Shown here piece by piece: positions 35,950 to 48,219 of a DNA stretch of 64,000 nt. Position 1 is the stretch's first letter. Every line of letters begins with the position of its first letter. The stretch comes from Caldilineaceae bacterium (GTDB lineage: Bacteria > Chloroflexota > Anaerolineae > Caldilineales > Caldilineaceae). The notes under the pieces were generated by a model, which saw nothing but the letters and a program-made list of their open reading frames with translations, was not told the origin of the DNA and did not search any database. The position numbers were made by a program, and so were the translations under genes. The DNA is taken from assembly GCA_020433455.1 (NCBI GenBank), contig JAGRCP010000012.1, positions 10,715 to 74,714 on the forward strand, read 5' to 3'.

Positions 35950-36960
35950 TTAGAAACCATCGGCGAAGGTATCGATCATGAGCTTCACGTCGCCCAGCGG
36001 GTAGAGAATGGGGCAGGTAGCGCCGTTGGCCATGTATTCCCGCACCTTGGCCTTAACCTCCGTAGGCGTACCGCTGGCGGTAATATGCTGGACCAACTCG
36101 TCGGGCACCAGGGGCATGGCCGCCTTGACCTGTTCCTTGGTAGCGGGCCAACCCAGGATCTGCTGAATCTGAGTGACGACTTCAGGATCGACGCCGCTGG
36201 CTTTGGCGATGTGGGGCTGTTGCGCCAGATACTGGGTGAGCAGTTCCTTGGCTCCGTCCAGGGCCGTGCGGCGATCTTCATGAACCGAGCAGACGATGAG
36301 CTGAGGCCGATCGATGTCGTCGATGCTGCGCCCGGCTCTGGCCGCGCCGGTCTCCAACTGCTCCATGGCGTAGACGTTGTATTCGGGCGGTACGCAGTAA
36401 TTGAGCACCGCGCCGTCCGCGATTTCGCCCGTCAGTTCCATCATTTTTGGCCCGGTCGCGCCGATCATAATCTCCACGTCGCGTGGCTCCCGCCGTCCGT
36501 GGACCACGTCCAGCTCTACGCCGTCAAGCGTATGAAATTCGCCCGCGTAGGTTACATTTTCCATGGCCAGCAGGCGACGCAGCAATTCCACCGTCTCACG
36601 CATCGCGGTCAGCGGCTTGCGCCGCTCGACCCCCACATTTTTGGCCAGGGGGTCCCACCAGGCGCCAATGCCGCAGATCACGCGTCCGGGAGCCAGATCG
36701 TCCAGGGTCAGGAACGTCGCGGCCAGAAGGCCGATGTTACGGGTCCAGTTATTGATGACGCCCGAGCCGATCTTGATGCGCTCTGTGACCGCGGCGTAGG
36801 CGGCCATGGGCACGATGGCGTCCCGCACCAGGCGACTTTCCGCCTGCCATACGGCTTCAAATCCCTTTTCTTCGGCATAGCGGGCGTACTCCATGCCCTC
36901 GCGCAGGGGATGTTTGTCCTGAAGGTAAAGGGCGACGCGGGTATACTTTTGGTCGGTCAT
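35950..36960 (-). CDS. LLM-class F420-dependent oxidoreductase
   Basis: Luciferase-like monooxygenase-fold flavoprotein of 336 residues, of the branch that uses coenzyme F420 (Mer-like). Conserved parts include [49 protein letters not shown] (the bulge region that holds F420), [20 protein letters not shown] and [27 protein letters not shown]. The ATG at 36960 is taken because the longer ORF would run into the divergent neighbour's control region. Adjacent F420 biosynthesis genes support F420 rather than FMN as cofactor. The reaction is unknown. Confidence 0.88.
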   Translation of the reverse strand: MTDQKYTRVALYLQDKHPLREGMEYARYAEEKGFEAVWQAESRLVRDAIVPMAAYAAVTERIKIGSGVINNWTRNIGLLAATFLTLDDLAPGRVICGIGAWWDPLAKNVGVERRKPLTAMRETVELLRRLLAMENVTYAGEFHTLDGVELDVVHGRREPRDVEIMIGATGPKMMELTGEIADGAVLNYCVPPEYNVYAMEQLETGAARAGRSIDDIDRPQLIVCSVHEDRRTALDGAKELLTQYLAQQPHIAKASGVDPEVVTQIQQILGWPATKEQVKAAMPLVPDELVQHITASGTPTEVKAKVREYMANGATCPILYPLGDVKLMIDTFADGF

Positions 36961-37078
36961 GGCGGGCTTCCTTCCCATATGTTTGAGTGACGGTGGGTGG
37001 TAAAATTCATGATCGGTGCGCTGAATCAAGTATGGTCCCAGCAGTGTACACGCGCCAATTGCGCCAGTCAAGAACAGT

Positions 37079-37106
37079 TTGGTCGCTCTGCGCAGCGTGC
37101 TATAAT
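37079..37106 (+). promoter_or_regulatory. Promoter giving a nearly leaderless nitroreductase mRNA
   Basis: TTGGTC (37079-37084) and a perfect TATAAT (37101-37106) lie 16 bases apart. Transcription should start near 37113, only about three bases before the ATG at 37116, and no ribosome site is possible in that space. Confidence 0.6.
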
Positions 37107-37115
37107 GGCCCGACT

Positions 37116-37775
37116 ATGGTCAATGATCCTGCGCTTGATATCGTCGCCGCATCCGCCCTTCCCGCATCTCCGGATGAGGTCCCCTTTTGGTCCCTTATCC
37201 GGGGGCGACGGTCCATCCGTCGCTACGCGGACCGGCCCATTGCCCGGGCGACTCTGGAGGCGCTGCTGGAAGCGGCACGGTGGGCCCCGTCGGCTCACAA
37301 TCGTCAGCCGTGGCGTTTTTGCGTGGTAACGGATCAAGCGACCAAACTTGAGCTGAGCCGACGCATGACGGAGCGATGGCGCGCCGACCTGCTGCGTGAT
37401 GGCGCATCGCCTGATTTCGCGGTCCAGCGCACCGCCGTGAGCCATGCCCGCATTACCGGTGCGGGGGCGCTCATCCTTACGGCGTTGAGCATGGATGACA
37501 TGGACGACTATCCTGATGCCCGGCGGGCTGAGGCTGAGTGCACGATGGCCGTGCAGAGCGTCGCTTTGGCCTGCCAGAATTTGCTCCTGGCCGCGTATCA
37601 TTACGGTCTGGGCGCTTGCTGGATGTGCGCCCCACTCTTTGCGCCCGATCTGGTGCGCGACGTCCTGGATCTGCCCGGCGATTGGCAGCCCCAGGCGCTC
37701 ATTACGTTGGGCTATCCGGCCGAGGAAAAAGTGAAAGACCGCGCGGCCATGGCGACGCGCGTCATCTGGCGGTAG
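37116..37775 (+). CDS. Nitroreductase-family protein (FbiB C-terminal-domain-like)
   Basis: FMN-dependent oxidoreductase fold of 219 residues. FWSLIRGRRSIRRYADRPIARATLEALLEAARWAPSAHNRQPWRF is the nitroreductase entry motif, and the AAYHYGLGACWMCAPLFAPDLVRDVLDLP and ALITLGYPAEE blocks match proteins related to the C-terminal domain of FbiB, which acts in F420 (dehydro-F420 reduction) biosynthesis in actinobacteria. The gamma-glutamyl ligase domain found at the N-terminus of FbiB is absent here. Location beside an LLM oxidoreductase and upstream of cofD/cofC supports an F420 role. It probably has its own promoter. Confidence 0.85.
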   Translation: MVNDPALDIVAASALPASPDEVPFWSLIRGRRSIRRYADRPIARATLEALLEAARWAPSAHNRQPWRFCVVTDQATKLELSRRMTERWRADLLRDGASPDFAVQRTAVSHARITGAGALILTALSMDDMDDYPDARRAEAECTMAVQSVALACQNLLLAAYHYGLGACWMCAPLFAPDLVRDVLDLPGDWQPQALITLGYPAEEKVKDRAAMATRVIWR

Positions 37776-37850
37776 GCGGAGCAGGTAGCATAAAGCGGCT
37801 CTTTTAGAATTCATGTGGTCTGCTTGAGCCCCAATATCCGGAGGAAGTCA

Positions 37851-38498
37851 GTGAGCGTTCCTGCTCAACCAAAGATATATCATATCGTGCACGTTGATCG
37901 GCTGCCATCGATTATTGCAGATGGTTATTTATGGTGTGATGCAGAGGTTGTTCGACGAAAATTGCCGGGTGCGACAATCGGCATGAACTCTATCAAGCAA
38001 CGCAGATTGGAAGAACTTACGCTGAGCAATTATCCTGATCTGCATGTGGGTGACTGTGTGCCGTTCTATTTCTGCCCTCGATCTATTATGCTCTATCTCC
38101 TGTATCGAGGTAATCACAGCGAGCTTGCTTATCGGGGCGGTCAGACTCCGATTATCCATCTTGAAGCTGATCTTTATCAGTCTGTGGCATGGGCTAAAGA
38201 AAATAAGATGCGTTGGGCATTTACATTATCAAATGCAGGCTCAAATTATTTCGAAGATCGAAACAATTTGGCCCAATTGTACGAGATAAATTGGCCTGCC
38301 GTGGAGGCGATTATATGGACTGCCCCTTCGGTTAAAGAGGGAAAGCAGGCTGAATTCCTGATGGAACATATGTTTCCGTGGCATTTGGTTGAACGTATCG
38401 GCGTTTTCACACAAAACATCTACCAGCGTGTGGTTTCGGCGTTCGCGGAAGATGGTCATCGACCAAGGGTAGAAATTTTACCCGGATGGTATTACTGA
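37851..38498 (+). CDS. darT: DarT ssDNA thymidine ADP-ribosyltransferase toxin
   Basis: Toxin of the DarTG system, 215 residues (DUF4433). The family uses NAD+ to ADP-ribosylate thymidine in single-stranded DNA, blocking replication. Visible landmarks are KIYHIVHVDRLPSIIADGYLWCD (NAD-binding His and the leading helix), GDCVPFYFCPRSIMLYLLYRGN with the conserved Arg, and the C-terminal KQAEFLMEHMFPWHLVERIGV, whose Glu is the expected catalytic residue. The GTG at 37851 follows GGAGG by six bases. The pair with darG starts 14 bases downstream. G+C is visibly lower than in the flanking F420 genes, suggesting acquisition. Confidence 0.93.
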   Translation: MSVPAQPKIYHIVHVDRLPSIIADGYLWCDAEVVRRKLPGATIGMNSIKQRRLEELTLSNYPDLHVGDCVPFYFCPRSIMLYLLYRGNHSELAYRGGQTPIIHLEADLYQSVAWAKENKMRWAFTLSNAGSNYFEDRNNLAQLYEINWPAVEAIIWTAPSVKEGKQAEFLMEHMFPWHLVERIGVFTQNIYQRVVSAFAEDGHRPRVEILPGWYY

Positions 38499-38511
38499 TG
38501 TGGAGGAGGCA

Positions 38512-39567
38512 ATGATCGAATATAAACGCGGTGATATTCTGGATGAGGATGCCGAGGCTCTCGTTAACACAGTAAACTGCGTCGGCGTAATGGGGCGCGG
38601 AATTGCACTTCAATTCAAAAGGGTTTTTCCTGAAAACTTCAAGGCGTATGCGCAAGCTTGCGAAAATGAACTGGTCAAACCCGGCCGAATGTTTGTTTTT
38701 CAGACCGGCTTGTTAACCAACCCGCGTTTTATTGTTAATTTCCCCACAAAGCGTCATTGGCGCAGTAAAAGCACGTTGGAAGATATCGAAGCCGGGCTTG
38801 AAGCTCTCGTTGATACTATACGTCTCTATAACATCCGATCTATTGCCATTCCTCCCTTAGGCAGCGGTTTGGGAGGACTCGATTGGTCTGACGTTAGGCC
38901 GCGAATTGAAACTGCGCTTCAGTCAATCCCGGAAGTGCGCGCGATCATTTACGAGCCATTTGGCGCACCATCTGCCGAGAAGATGGTGCGTAATCGCCGG
39001 GTTCCTTCGATAACGGCTGGGCGCGCGGCGCTCGTAGAATTGATGAATCGTTATCTGGCTGGTTTGCTCGATCCTGTTGTAACGCTGCTGGAAGTTCACA
39101 AACTTTTGTACTTTATGCAGGAAGCGGGGGAACCATTGCGACTCAGATATCAAAAAGGACCTTACGGGCCTTATGCAGATAATCTGCGACATGTTCTGAA
39201 TGCCGTTGAAGGGTACCTGGTTTCGGGATATGCAGACGGAGGGGATGCGCCGGATAAGCCGCTAACATTAATGCCAGGGGCAGTTGAGGAAGCCGCGAAA
39301 TTTCTACAGCAATATCCGGATACTCGTATGCGTTTTGATAAAGTTGCGGAGTTGGTTGAGGGCTTTGAATCACCGTTTGGCCTGGAGCTTTTGGCAACGG
39401 TGCATTGGAGCATCCAGCATGATAATATGACATCGGCGGATGCGGTCATTCGTCACATGTATAACTGGAACGAGCGCAAGAGACAGTTCACCCCCCGCCA
39501 GATCTCTTTAGCGATTGATACGCTTGCAAGCAAGGATTGGCTTCCAAAAATCACCATAGAAATTTAA
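38512..39567 (+). CDS. darG: DarG macrodomain ADP-ribosyl-hydrolase antitoxin
   Basis: Antitoxin of 351 residues. The N-terminal macrodomain (about 1-155) shows YKRGDILDEDAEALVNTVNCVGVMGRGIALQFKRVFP, the NFPTKRHWRSKS segment with the catalytic Lys, and IAIPPLGSGLGGLDW, the phosphate-binding loop. It removes ADP-ribose from thymidine. The C-terminal half (LVELMNRYLAGLLDP, LEVHKLLYFMQEAGEPLRLRYQKGPYGPYADNLRHVL) is the toxin-neutralising domain of full-length DarG. The ATG at 38512 has GGAGG five bases upstream. cofD follows after 5 bases, so antitoxin readthrough into the F420 genes is likely. Confidence 0.94.
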   Translation: MIEYKRGDILDEDAEALVNTVNCVGVMGRGIALQFKRVFPENFKAYAQACENELVKPGRMFVFQTGLLTNPRFIVNFPTKRHWRSKSTLEDIEAGLEALVDTIRLYNIRSIAIPPLGSGLGGLDWSDVRPRIETALQSIPEVRAIIYEPFGAPSAEKMVRNRRVPSITAGRAALVELMNRYLAGLLDPVVTLLEVHKLLYFMQEAGEPLRLRYQKGPYGPYADNLRHVLNAVEGYLVSGYADGGDAPDKPLTLMPGAVEEAAKFLQQYPDTRMRFDKVAELVEGFESPFGLELLATVHWSIQHDNMTSADAVIRHMYNWNERKRQFTPRQISLAIDTLASKDWLPKITIEI

Positions 39568-39572
39568 CCCTT

Positions 39573-40576
<1,004 letters not shown>

Positions 40577-40580
<4 letters not shown>

Positions 40581-41173
40581 GCAAACCGTGGCTCATTGTG
40601 CCGGTAAAACCCTTCGCCGAAGGCAAAAGCCGGCTGGGCGATGAACTCCCGTCTATTGAGCGGGCTGCGCTGAGCAGGCGTCTGTTGGAGCACGTCCTGG
40701 CTACTGCTGCGACCGACGATTTCTTCGCTGTCCGGCTCATCGTCAGCCGTGACGCTTGTCTGAAATCGCTTGCCGCACGCTACGGTGCGCGCCTGCTGGC
40801 CGAACACGGCAACACCCTCAACTTGGCTCTGGAGCAAGCCCGTCGTCTGGCCCTGCAGGAGGCGGCCTCAGCTATCCTCATTCTTCCTTCTGATTTGCCG
40901 CGTCTGCAATCAAGCGATCTGACTGCGTTGCTGACCGCGGGCGCCGGCGCGCCGGCTGCGGTCATTTCACCCAGCCGGGACGGCGGCACCAATGCCCTTC
41001 TGCTGCGGCCGCCCTACCTTTTGCCCTTCGCTTTCGGCCCCGACAGCTTTACGCGTCATTGTGAGCTGGCCAATCAAGCCGGCGTGCCTCCCACAATCAT
41101 TCAAACGCCTACATTGGCTTTTGATCTGGACACGCCCCGGGATTTAGCGGAAATGAAAAAAGAGCAGTTTTGA
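40577..41173 (+). CDS. cofC: 2-phospho-L-lactate guanylyltransferase (F420 biosynthesis)
   Basis: CofC/FbiD, 198 residues, activates phospholactate (or PEP) with GTP to feed CofD. It shows the nucleotidyltransferase start IVPVKPFAEGKSRLGDEL, the ILILPSDLPRLQSSDL metal-binding region, ISPSRDGGTNALLLRPP and FDLDTPRDLAEM. The ATGA overlap with cofD makes these two translationally coupled. A hairpin at 41164 ends the operon. A cofE ligase and the Fo synthase genes are not in the window. Confidence 0.94.
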
Positions 41174-41209
41174 TCAGGGCAATGCACAAGTTACCCTGAC
41201 CAAAACTGC
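41164..41209 (+). terminator. Hairpin overlapping the cofC stop
   Basis: GCAGTTTTGATCAGGG (41164-41179) pairs with CCCTGACCAAAACTGC (41194-41209) with one mismatch; the left arm includes the last codons of cofC. T-rich sequence is not immediate (TTGCG). Confidence 0.65.
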
Positions 41210-41253
41210 CTTGCGTGATTTTGTCCTGCCTGATTTGCCCTACAGGAACTGCA

Positions 41254-42483
41254 CTATCCCGATTTCCGACCGTCAGGCATAAGCGTTTCGATATACTGAT
41301 TCACGCTCTTGTCCACGGCATTGGGGTGAATGGCCGAGATGGGGCCTTGGGGCTTGCTGCCGCTGATGACGCTGATCTCCCCCACCGGGAAGAGATCCAT
41401 GGTCTCGGCAAACTGGTTCACCAGCTCGTTGAAACGCTCGATAAGATAGGCTGTCGAACCCTGTTTGTCTGCGTTGCGCAGGATTTCCACCGTGCGGGCG
41501 ATCTGATTCAACTCAGCCTGGCCGTGGCCCAGGATGTTGGCGGCTTGGGCCTTGGCATCCTCGCGCAGCTTCTCCTGGGTCGCAATCGCGGGGATGATCA
41601 CCCCAGCCTCCAACTGGGCTTTAACCATTTCGATGCGCTCTTTCTCGGCCTCAATGCGGGCCACGACGCCCGCCACCTCTGACTCTGCATTGCGGCTCGC
41701 CTCCTGGACGCCGACTGCACTGCGCTGACGCTCTTCGGCCAGGCGAACTTTGGTCTCCGCCTCAACTCTTTGACGCTCGTTCTCCAACTCCCGCACCGTC
41801 ACGTCGGCCCGGCGCGCTTCCTGCTCTTCCTTGGCCGTAGCCCTGGCTTCCGCCTGGGCCACCCGGGATTGGGTATCCGCGTTGGCCGTCTGTACCCGCT
41901 TGAGTAAGGCGATATAGAGGTCGGGCTCTTCTACCCCATCCAGCCGATGATCGTCCACGTCGGCAATGTTCATGGTCGTGATCTCCAAGCCAATGCCCTC
42001 CAGGTCCATTTTGCAAACCTGAAGCATATTTTGGATCAGGCGCTCTTTTTGGCTCATGACCTCTTCAGGCGTCATGGCGGCAATGGAGTCGCGCAAGTGG
42101 CCCTCGATAATGGAGGTGGCAATGTCGTTGAGATTGGACCAGTCATCAGTCATGTGCAGGATGCGCTTGACTGCGTTGGTGAGACCCCGGGCCGATTTGG
42201 CGACGGCAAAGCTGACCGTGGCCCGCACCGTCAGGGGCACGATCCCTTTGGCGATGGCTGATTCCACCACCACCGTCGTGGTCTGAGGCGTCAGGTCCAT
42301 GGTGCTGAAGCGGTTGATGAGGGGAAGGACGAAGACCCGGCCGCCCCGGTAGGTGCGGAAGGAGCCGCCCCGCCCGTGGACCACGCCCAACTGGCTGGGC
42401 GGTATCAGTTTCATTTTGGCAATCAACTGAATCGCCAGCGTGACGATGATCAGAAAGAGCAAAACCGCAATAAAGATAGTCAT
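41254..42483 (-). CDS. SPFH/band-7 (flotillin-like) membrane protein
   Basis: Membrane scaffold protein of 409 residues. An N-terminal hydrophobic anchor (IFIAVLLFLIIVTLAIQLI) is followed by the SPFH domain (LGVVHGRGGSFRTYRGGRVFVLPLINRFSTMDL, VPLTVRATVSFAVAKSARGL, LRDSIAAMTPEEVMSQKERL) and a long charged coiled coil, about residues 215-300, rich in Ala/Glu/Arg with heptad spacing. The tail NVRGHGQAELNQIA-like segment (ILGHGQAELNQIARTVEIL) is as in flotillin-type proteins. It likely organises membrane microdomains. ATG 42483 is preceded by GAGGAAAAG. No NfeD-type partner gene is adjacent. Confidence 0.88.
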   Translation of the reverse strand: MTIFIAVLLFLIIVTLAIQLIAKMKLIPPSQLGVVHGRGGSFRTYRGGRVFVLPLINRFSTMDLTPQTTTVVVESAIAKGIVPLTVRATVSFAVAKSARGLTNAVKRILHMTDDWSNLNDIATSIIEGHLRDSIAAMTPEEVMSQKERLIQNMLQVCKMDLEGIGLEITTMNIADVDDHRLDGVEEPDLYIALLKRVQTANADTQSRVAQAEARATAKEEQEARRADVTVRELENERQRVEAETKVRLAEERQRSAVGVQEASRNAESEVAGVVARIEAEKERIEMVKAQLEAGVIIPAIATQEKLREDAKAQAANILGHGQAELNQIARTVEILRNADKQGSTAYLIERFNELVNQFAETMDLFPVGEISVISGSKPQGPISAIHPNAVDKSVNQYIETLMPDGRKSG

Positions 42484-42829
42484 CTTCTTTTCCTCGCAAT
42501 CAACCGGATAGCGGACCAATGAGCCGAGCGACGTACCTGTGCAGATGATTAAAGCGAATTGCGTCGCTGAATGCAAGCCCGATGAAATCTGCAATCGCAC
42601 TGCTCTATTGTATGCGCTTTTACGTCCCCCAGCATGCCATCCGTATGACGATAAGCTGACGCTGTGAAAATTTCGCCTTGCAATGGATCTCGTTGCTGAG
42701 TTGGGTGGTGGGAAATTGACGGGCTATGTCGAGAGCTACGGCATCTGCCAGGCCGTAAAAGTGGTGCGGTGAGGCTAGTAGATGACGGACCCGACAACCG
42801 TCGGGTCCGTCATCTACTAGCCCTCAATT
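42484..42829. other. Gene-free stretch upstream of the SPFH gene
   Basis: About 290 bases between the SPFH start and the tpiA-side hairpin. It must contain the SPFH promoter on the minus strand, but none stands out. A short plus-strand frame at 42683-42772 (29 codons, reading MDLVAELGGGKLTGYVES near its start) ends next to the hairpin and may be the tail of a lost gene; I would not call it. Confidence 0.4.
42775..42820. terminator. 21-bp perfect hairpin after tpiA
   Basis: CTAGTAGATGACGGACCCGA plus C (42775-42795) is perfectly inverted at 42800-42820, with an AACC loop. It begins nine bases past the tpiA stop (42830) on the minus strand. There is no T tract in either direction, so the very long GC-containing stem would have to stall polymerase or protect the mRNA end. 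Confidence 0.75.
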
Positions 42830-43600
42830 CTACTTGTCATACGCGTCCGCGGTGATCTTCACCATCTGTGCATAGCTGTCTGCATCCAGCGCCGCGCCGC
42901 CGATGAGCGCACCGTCAATATCCGGCTGCTGCATGATTTCGTCAATGTTGCCGGGCTTGGTGCTGCCGCCATAAAGAACCCGGGTCTGCTGGGCCACATC
43001 ATCCCCGTAGGCGTCGGCCACCGCCGCGCGCACCACGCCGCCGCAGATATCCTGGGCCTGTTGCGCGGTGGCGGCGAGCCCCGTGCCGATGGCCCAGATG
43101 GGCTCATAGGCAATGACTAATCCTGCGACCTGTTCAGGCGACAGATCGGCCAATGCCGCACGAACCTGACCGCCCACGAAATCCGCGGTTTCCCCCGCCT
43201 GATTCTGCTCCAGGCTTTCGCCTACGCAGACGATGGGCTTCAGCCCCGCGGCTAAGGCGGCCTTGGTCTTCTTGTTGACCGTTTCGTCGGTTTCGGCGAA
43301 ATACTCGCGCCGTTCGCTATGGCCGATGATCACATAGGCGGCGAGATCTTCGAGCATGGCCGCGCTCACCTCGCCGGTATAGGCGCCGCTCGCTTCCCAG
43401 TGCATGTTTTGCGCGCCGACGGCCACATCCGAGCCGCTCAGCGTAATGTTGACCGCGGGCAGACAAACAAAGGTCGGACAGACGACCTTGTCAACGCTGT
43501 ACACATTCCCGACTGCATCCCGAATCGATGCCGCCAAATCAACCGCTTCACCGATGGTTTTGTTCATCTTCCAATTGCCTGCCATCATAGGCTTGCGCAT
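42830..43600 (-). CDS. tpiA: Triosephosphate isomerase
   Basis: Interconverts dihydroxyacetone phosphate and glyceraldehyde-3-phosphate; 256 residues. [11 protein letters not shown] holds the catalytic Lys, [12 protein letters not shown] the electrophilic His, and [17 protein letters not shown] the catalytic Glu and flexible loop 6. The phosphate-binding [14 protein letters not shown] and [14 protein letters not shown] complete the barrel. AGGAG precedes the ATG. It is the last gene of a pgk-small gene-tpiA run, with gap just upstream. Confidence 0.98.
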   Translation of the reverse strand: MRKPMMAGNWKMNKTIGEAVDLAASIRDAVGNVYSVDKVVCPTFVCLPAVNITLSGSDVAVGAQNMHWEASGAYTGEVSAAMLEDLAAYVIIGHSERREYFAETDETVNKKTKAALAAGLKPIVCVGESLEQNQAGETADFVGGQVRAALADLSPEQVAGLVIAYEPIWAIGTGLAATAQQAQDICGGVVRAAVADAYGDDVAQQTRVLYGGSTKPGNIDEIMQQPDIDGALIGGAALDADSYAQMVKITADAYDK

Positions 43601-43644
43601 GCGAAACTCCTTTATGGGCTTGTTTAACGATGAATATTATGATT

Positions 43645-43757
43645 GAAGATTAAAGATTGGAGATTGGAGATTGAAATGCGGCGCGCTCATAATGAGACGA
43701 GCATTTGCATTGAGAGGGTCTCGATGCCCAATCTTCAATCTTCAATCTTTAATCTTC
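43645..43757. repeat. 29-bp heptad-repeat inverted arms between tpiA and the small gene
   Basis: Left arm 43645-43673 is made of GATTGAA/GATTAAA/GATTGGA heptads. The right arm at 43729-43757 is its inverse with two G/A changes that would still pair as G-U in RNA. The loop is 55 bases. The TAA stop of the minus-strand small gene (43749-43751) is inside the right arm. Confidence 0.85.
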
Positions 43758-44099
43758 TACTTCTTCCTCCGGCGCGTGAAATTTCTCCACCTCGGCCGCG
43801 TATTCGGCTTCGTCCAGCCAGCGGCCGCCCTGCACGGCATGTTCCGTCAGGCGCCGATTCTTGTCCAGCCAAAGTTCTACTTCCAGCTGATCAAAGCAGC
43901 GCTTCTCGCCCGCGGTTTGAACGACCTTGCGCACATAGTAGCCGTCGCCCTCTTCTACTCGACTCAGCTCGTTGTGGAGATCGACGCGTATAGCCACCGG
44001 CTCCCGACAACGTCGGCTTAGGGCATAAACGGTCAGAAAGCGATTTTCATCTCCCCTGTTCCCGCTGATGAGATTGGCCAGGCGTTTCATGAAGCTCAT
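43749..44099 (-). CDS. Small conserved-looking protein between pgk and tpiA
   Basis: A 116-residue soluble protein with no family that I can name. It is rich in charged residues ([66 protein letters not shown]). The compact beta-strand pattern and the single Cys in [12 protein letters not shown] suggest a small sandwich. ATG 44099 lies 12 bases after the pgk stop with GAGGA upstream; ATG 44090 is an alternative. Its place inside a glycolytic run suggests cotranscription, not necessarily a glycolytic role. Confidence 0.7.
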   Translation of the reverse strand: MSFMKRLANLISGNRGDENRFLTVYALSRRCREPVAIRVDLHNELSRVEEGDGYYVRKVVQTAGEKRCFDQLEVELWLDKNRRLTEHAVQGGRWLDEAEYAAEVEKFHAPEEEVED

Positions 44100-44110
44100 G
44101 GGGCAAATCC

Positions 44111-45289
44111 TCAATCCCGATCATTCAATGCAGCTACGCCCGGCAATTCCTTCCCTTCCAGGAATTCCAGGCTGGCTCCGCCGCCGGTACTCACGTGGGA
44201 CATCTCAGCATCCAGTCCGGCCTGGCGCACCGCGGCCGCGCTGTCGCCGCCGCCGATGATGGTGACGGCATCGGTCAATTCACCCAGCTTTTCGGCAATC
44301 GCAACCGTTCCCTGGGCGAAAACGGGAAATTCAAAGACGCCCATGGGGCCGTTCCAGACCACGGTCCTGGCCCCGGACAGCCAGTTGGCAAAGTGGGCGA
44401 CGGTGGCCGGACCGATGTCCAGCGCCATCCATTCGGCCGGCACGTCTTCGATACTGACAACCTTGTTTTCTGCATCGGCAGCAAACTGATTGGCTACCCG
44501 CAGGTCTACCGGCAGCCGGATGATTTCCGCGCCCTTCTCCATGAGTTCGGCTGCCGTGCCGATGGCGTCGGTTTCGACCAGGCTATTGCCCATGTCATAG
44601 CCCTGGGAGACCAGGAAGGTATTGGCCATGCCGCCGCCGATGAGGATCGTGTCCACCTTGGTGAGCAGCGCCTCGATCACGGCGATCTTGTCCGATACCT
44701 TGGCCCCGCCCAGGATGGCGATGAAAGGCATTTGGGGGTTTTCCAACGCGCCGCCCAGGTAGTCCAGCTCCTTCTGCATGAGGAAGCCGGCTACCGCGGG
44801 CAGGTAATCGGCTACGCCGGCCGTGCTGGCGTGGGCGCGGTGCGCGCTGCCGAAGGCGTCATTGACGTAGACGTCGCCTAACTTGGCCAGTTCAGCAGCC
44901 ATGGCCGGATCGTTCTTCTTCTCCCGCGCGTCAAAGCGCGTGTTTTCCAGCACCAGCACCTGGCCCGGCTCCAACTCGGCTACGGCCGCTTCCGCGGCCG
45001 GACCCGTGGTCGTGGGGCAGAATGTTACCGGCGCGTCAATGAGCGTAGCCAGGTGATCGGCCGTGACTTTGAGGCTGAATACAGGATCCGGTTCACCCTT
45101 GGGGCGGCCCAGATGGCTCATGAGGACGACGGCTGCACCGTTATCCAGCAGGTACTGGATGGTGGGCAGGGCGGCCTGAATGCGGGCGTCATCCGTGATG
45201 CGGCCGTTATCCAGCGGTACGTTGAAATCGACGCGTACCAGCGCTGTTTTGCCCTGCCAATCGATATCTTTGACCGTTTTTTTGTTCAT
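44111..45289 (-). CDS. pgk: Phosphoglycerate kinase
   Basis: Transfers phosphate between 1,3-bisphosphoglycerate and ADP; 392 residues, normal length. Diagnostic pieces are [100 protein letters not shown] and the C-terminal [13 protein letters not shown] with [24 protein letters not shown] precedes the ATG. The small gene begins 12 bases downstream. Confidence 0.98.
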   Translation of the reverse strand: MNKKTVKDIDWQGKTALVRVDFNVPLDNGRITDDARIQAALPTIQYLLDNGAAVVLMSHLGRPKGEPDPVFSLKVTADHLATLIDAPVTFCPTTTGPAAEAAVAELEPGQVLVLENTRFDAREKKNDPAMAAELAKLGDVYVNDAFGSAHRAHASTAGVADYLPAVAGFLMQKELDYLGGALENPQMPFIAILGGAKVSDKIAVIEALLTKVDTILIGGGMANTFLVSQGYDMGNSLVETDAIGTAAELMEKGAEIIRLPVDLRVANQFAADAENKVVSIEDVPAEWMALDIGPATVAHFANWLSGARTVVWNGPMGVFEFPVFAQGTVAIAEKLGELTDAVTIIGGGDSAAAVRQAGLDAEMSHVSTGGGASLEFLEGKELPGVAALNDRD

Positions 45290-45393
45290 AAGTGGCTCTC
45301 CGATTCAATCTCCCAATCGTATAATCGCCCACTCTCCGGATAACAGATGAGATTGGGCGGGAGCGGAATTAGGCAGATTTTTTGTTATAAAAA

Positions 45394-45473
45394 AGCGTGA
45401 AACGTGAAACGGAATTGCAATGGACGCCTTTGGCGCTCTGGTTCATTGCCCTTTCCGCAGCACGTTTCACGCT
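45394..45473. repeat. Inverted CGTGAAA heptad arms between gap and pgk
   Basis: AGCGTGAAACGTG (45394-45406) is perfectly inverted at 45461-45473, and the pairing continues imperfectly inward (GGAATTGCAATG against CATTGCCCTTTCC). The left arm is a tandem of CGTGAAA. It lies in the 220-base gap between gap and pgk and is another member of the hairpin family. Confidence 0.7.
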
Positions 45474-45509
45474 CTGGTTAGCGTAGGTTTCGTCCGCTAT
45501 GCAGCCGGC

Positions 45510-46637
<1,128 letters not shown>

Positions 46638-46738
46638 TTAATAGTCGAGCTGTAACAGTCGAGGACGAACCGTCATCGCGCATTGTGTATTGTATCACAG
46701 ATTGCAGGGAAAAGGTATTGTCGTTGTCCAACAAAAAT

Positions 46739-48133
<1,395 letters not shown>

Positions 48134-48219
48134 TTGCAGGCATTATAGAAAAAGCCGTCCAGCCTGTACAATGAAGCGGTCTATTGTTGCTCTTACGCCC
48201 TTGTTTTTGCTTGTAACCC

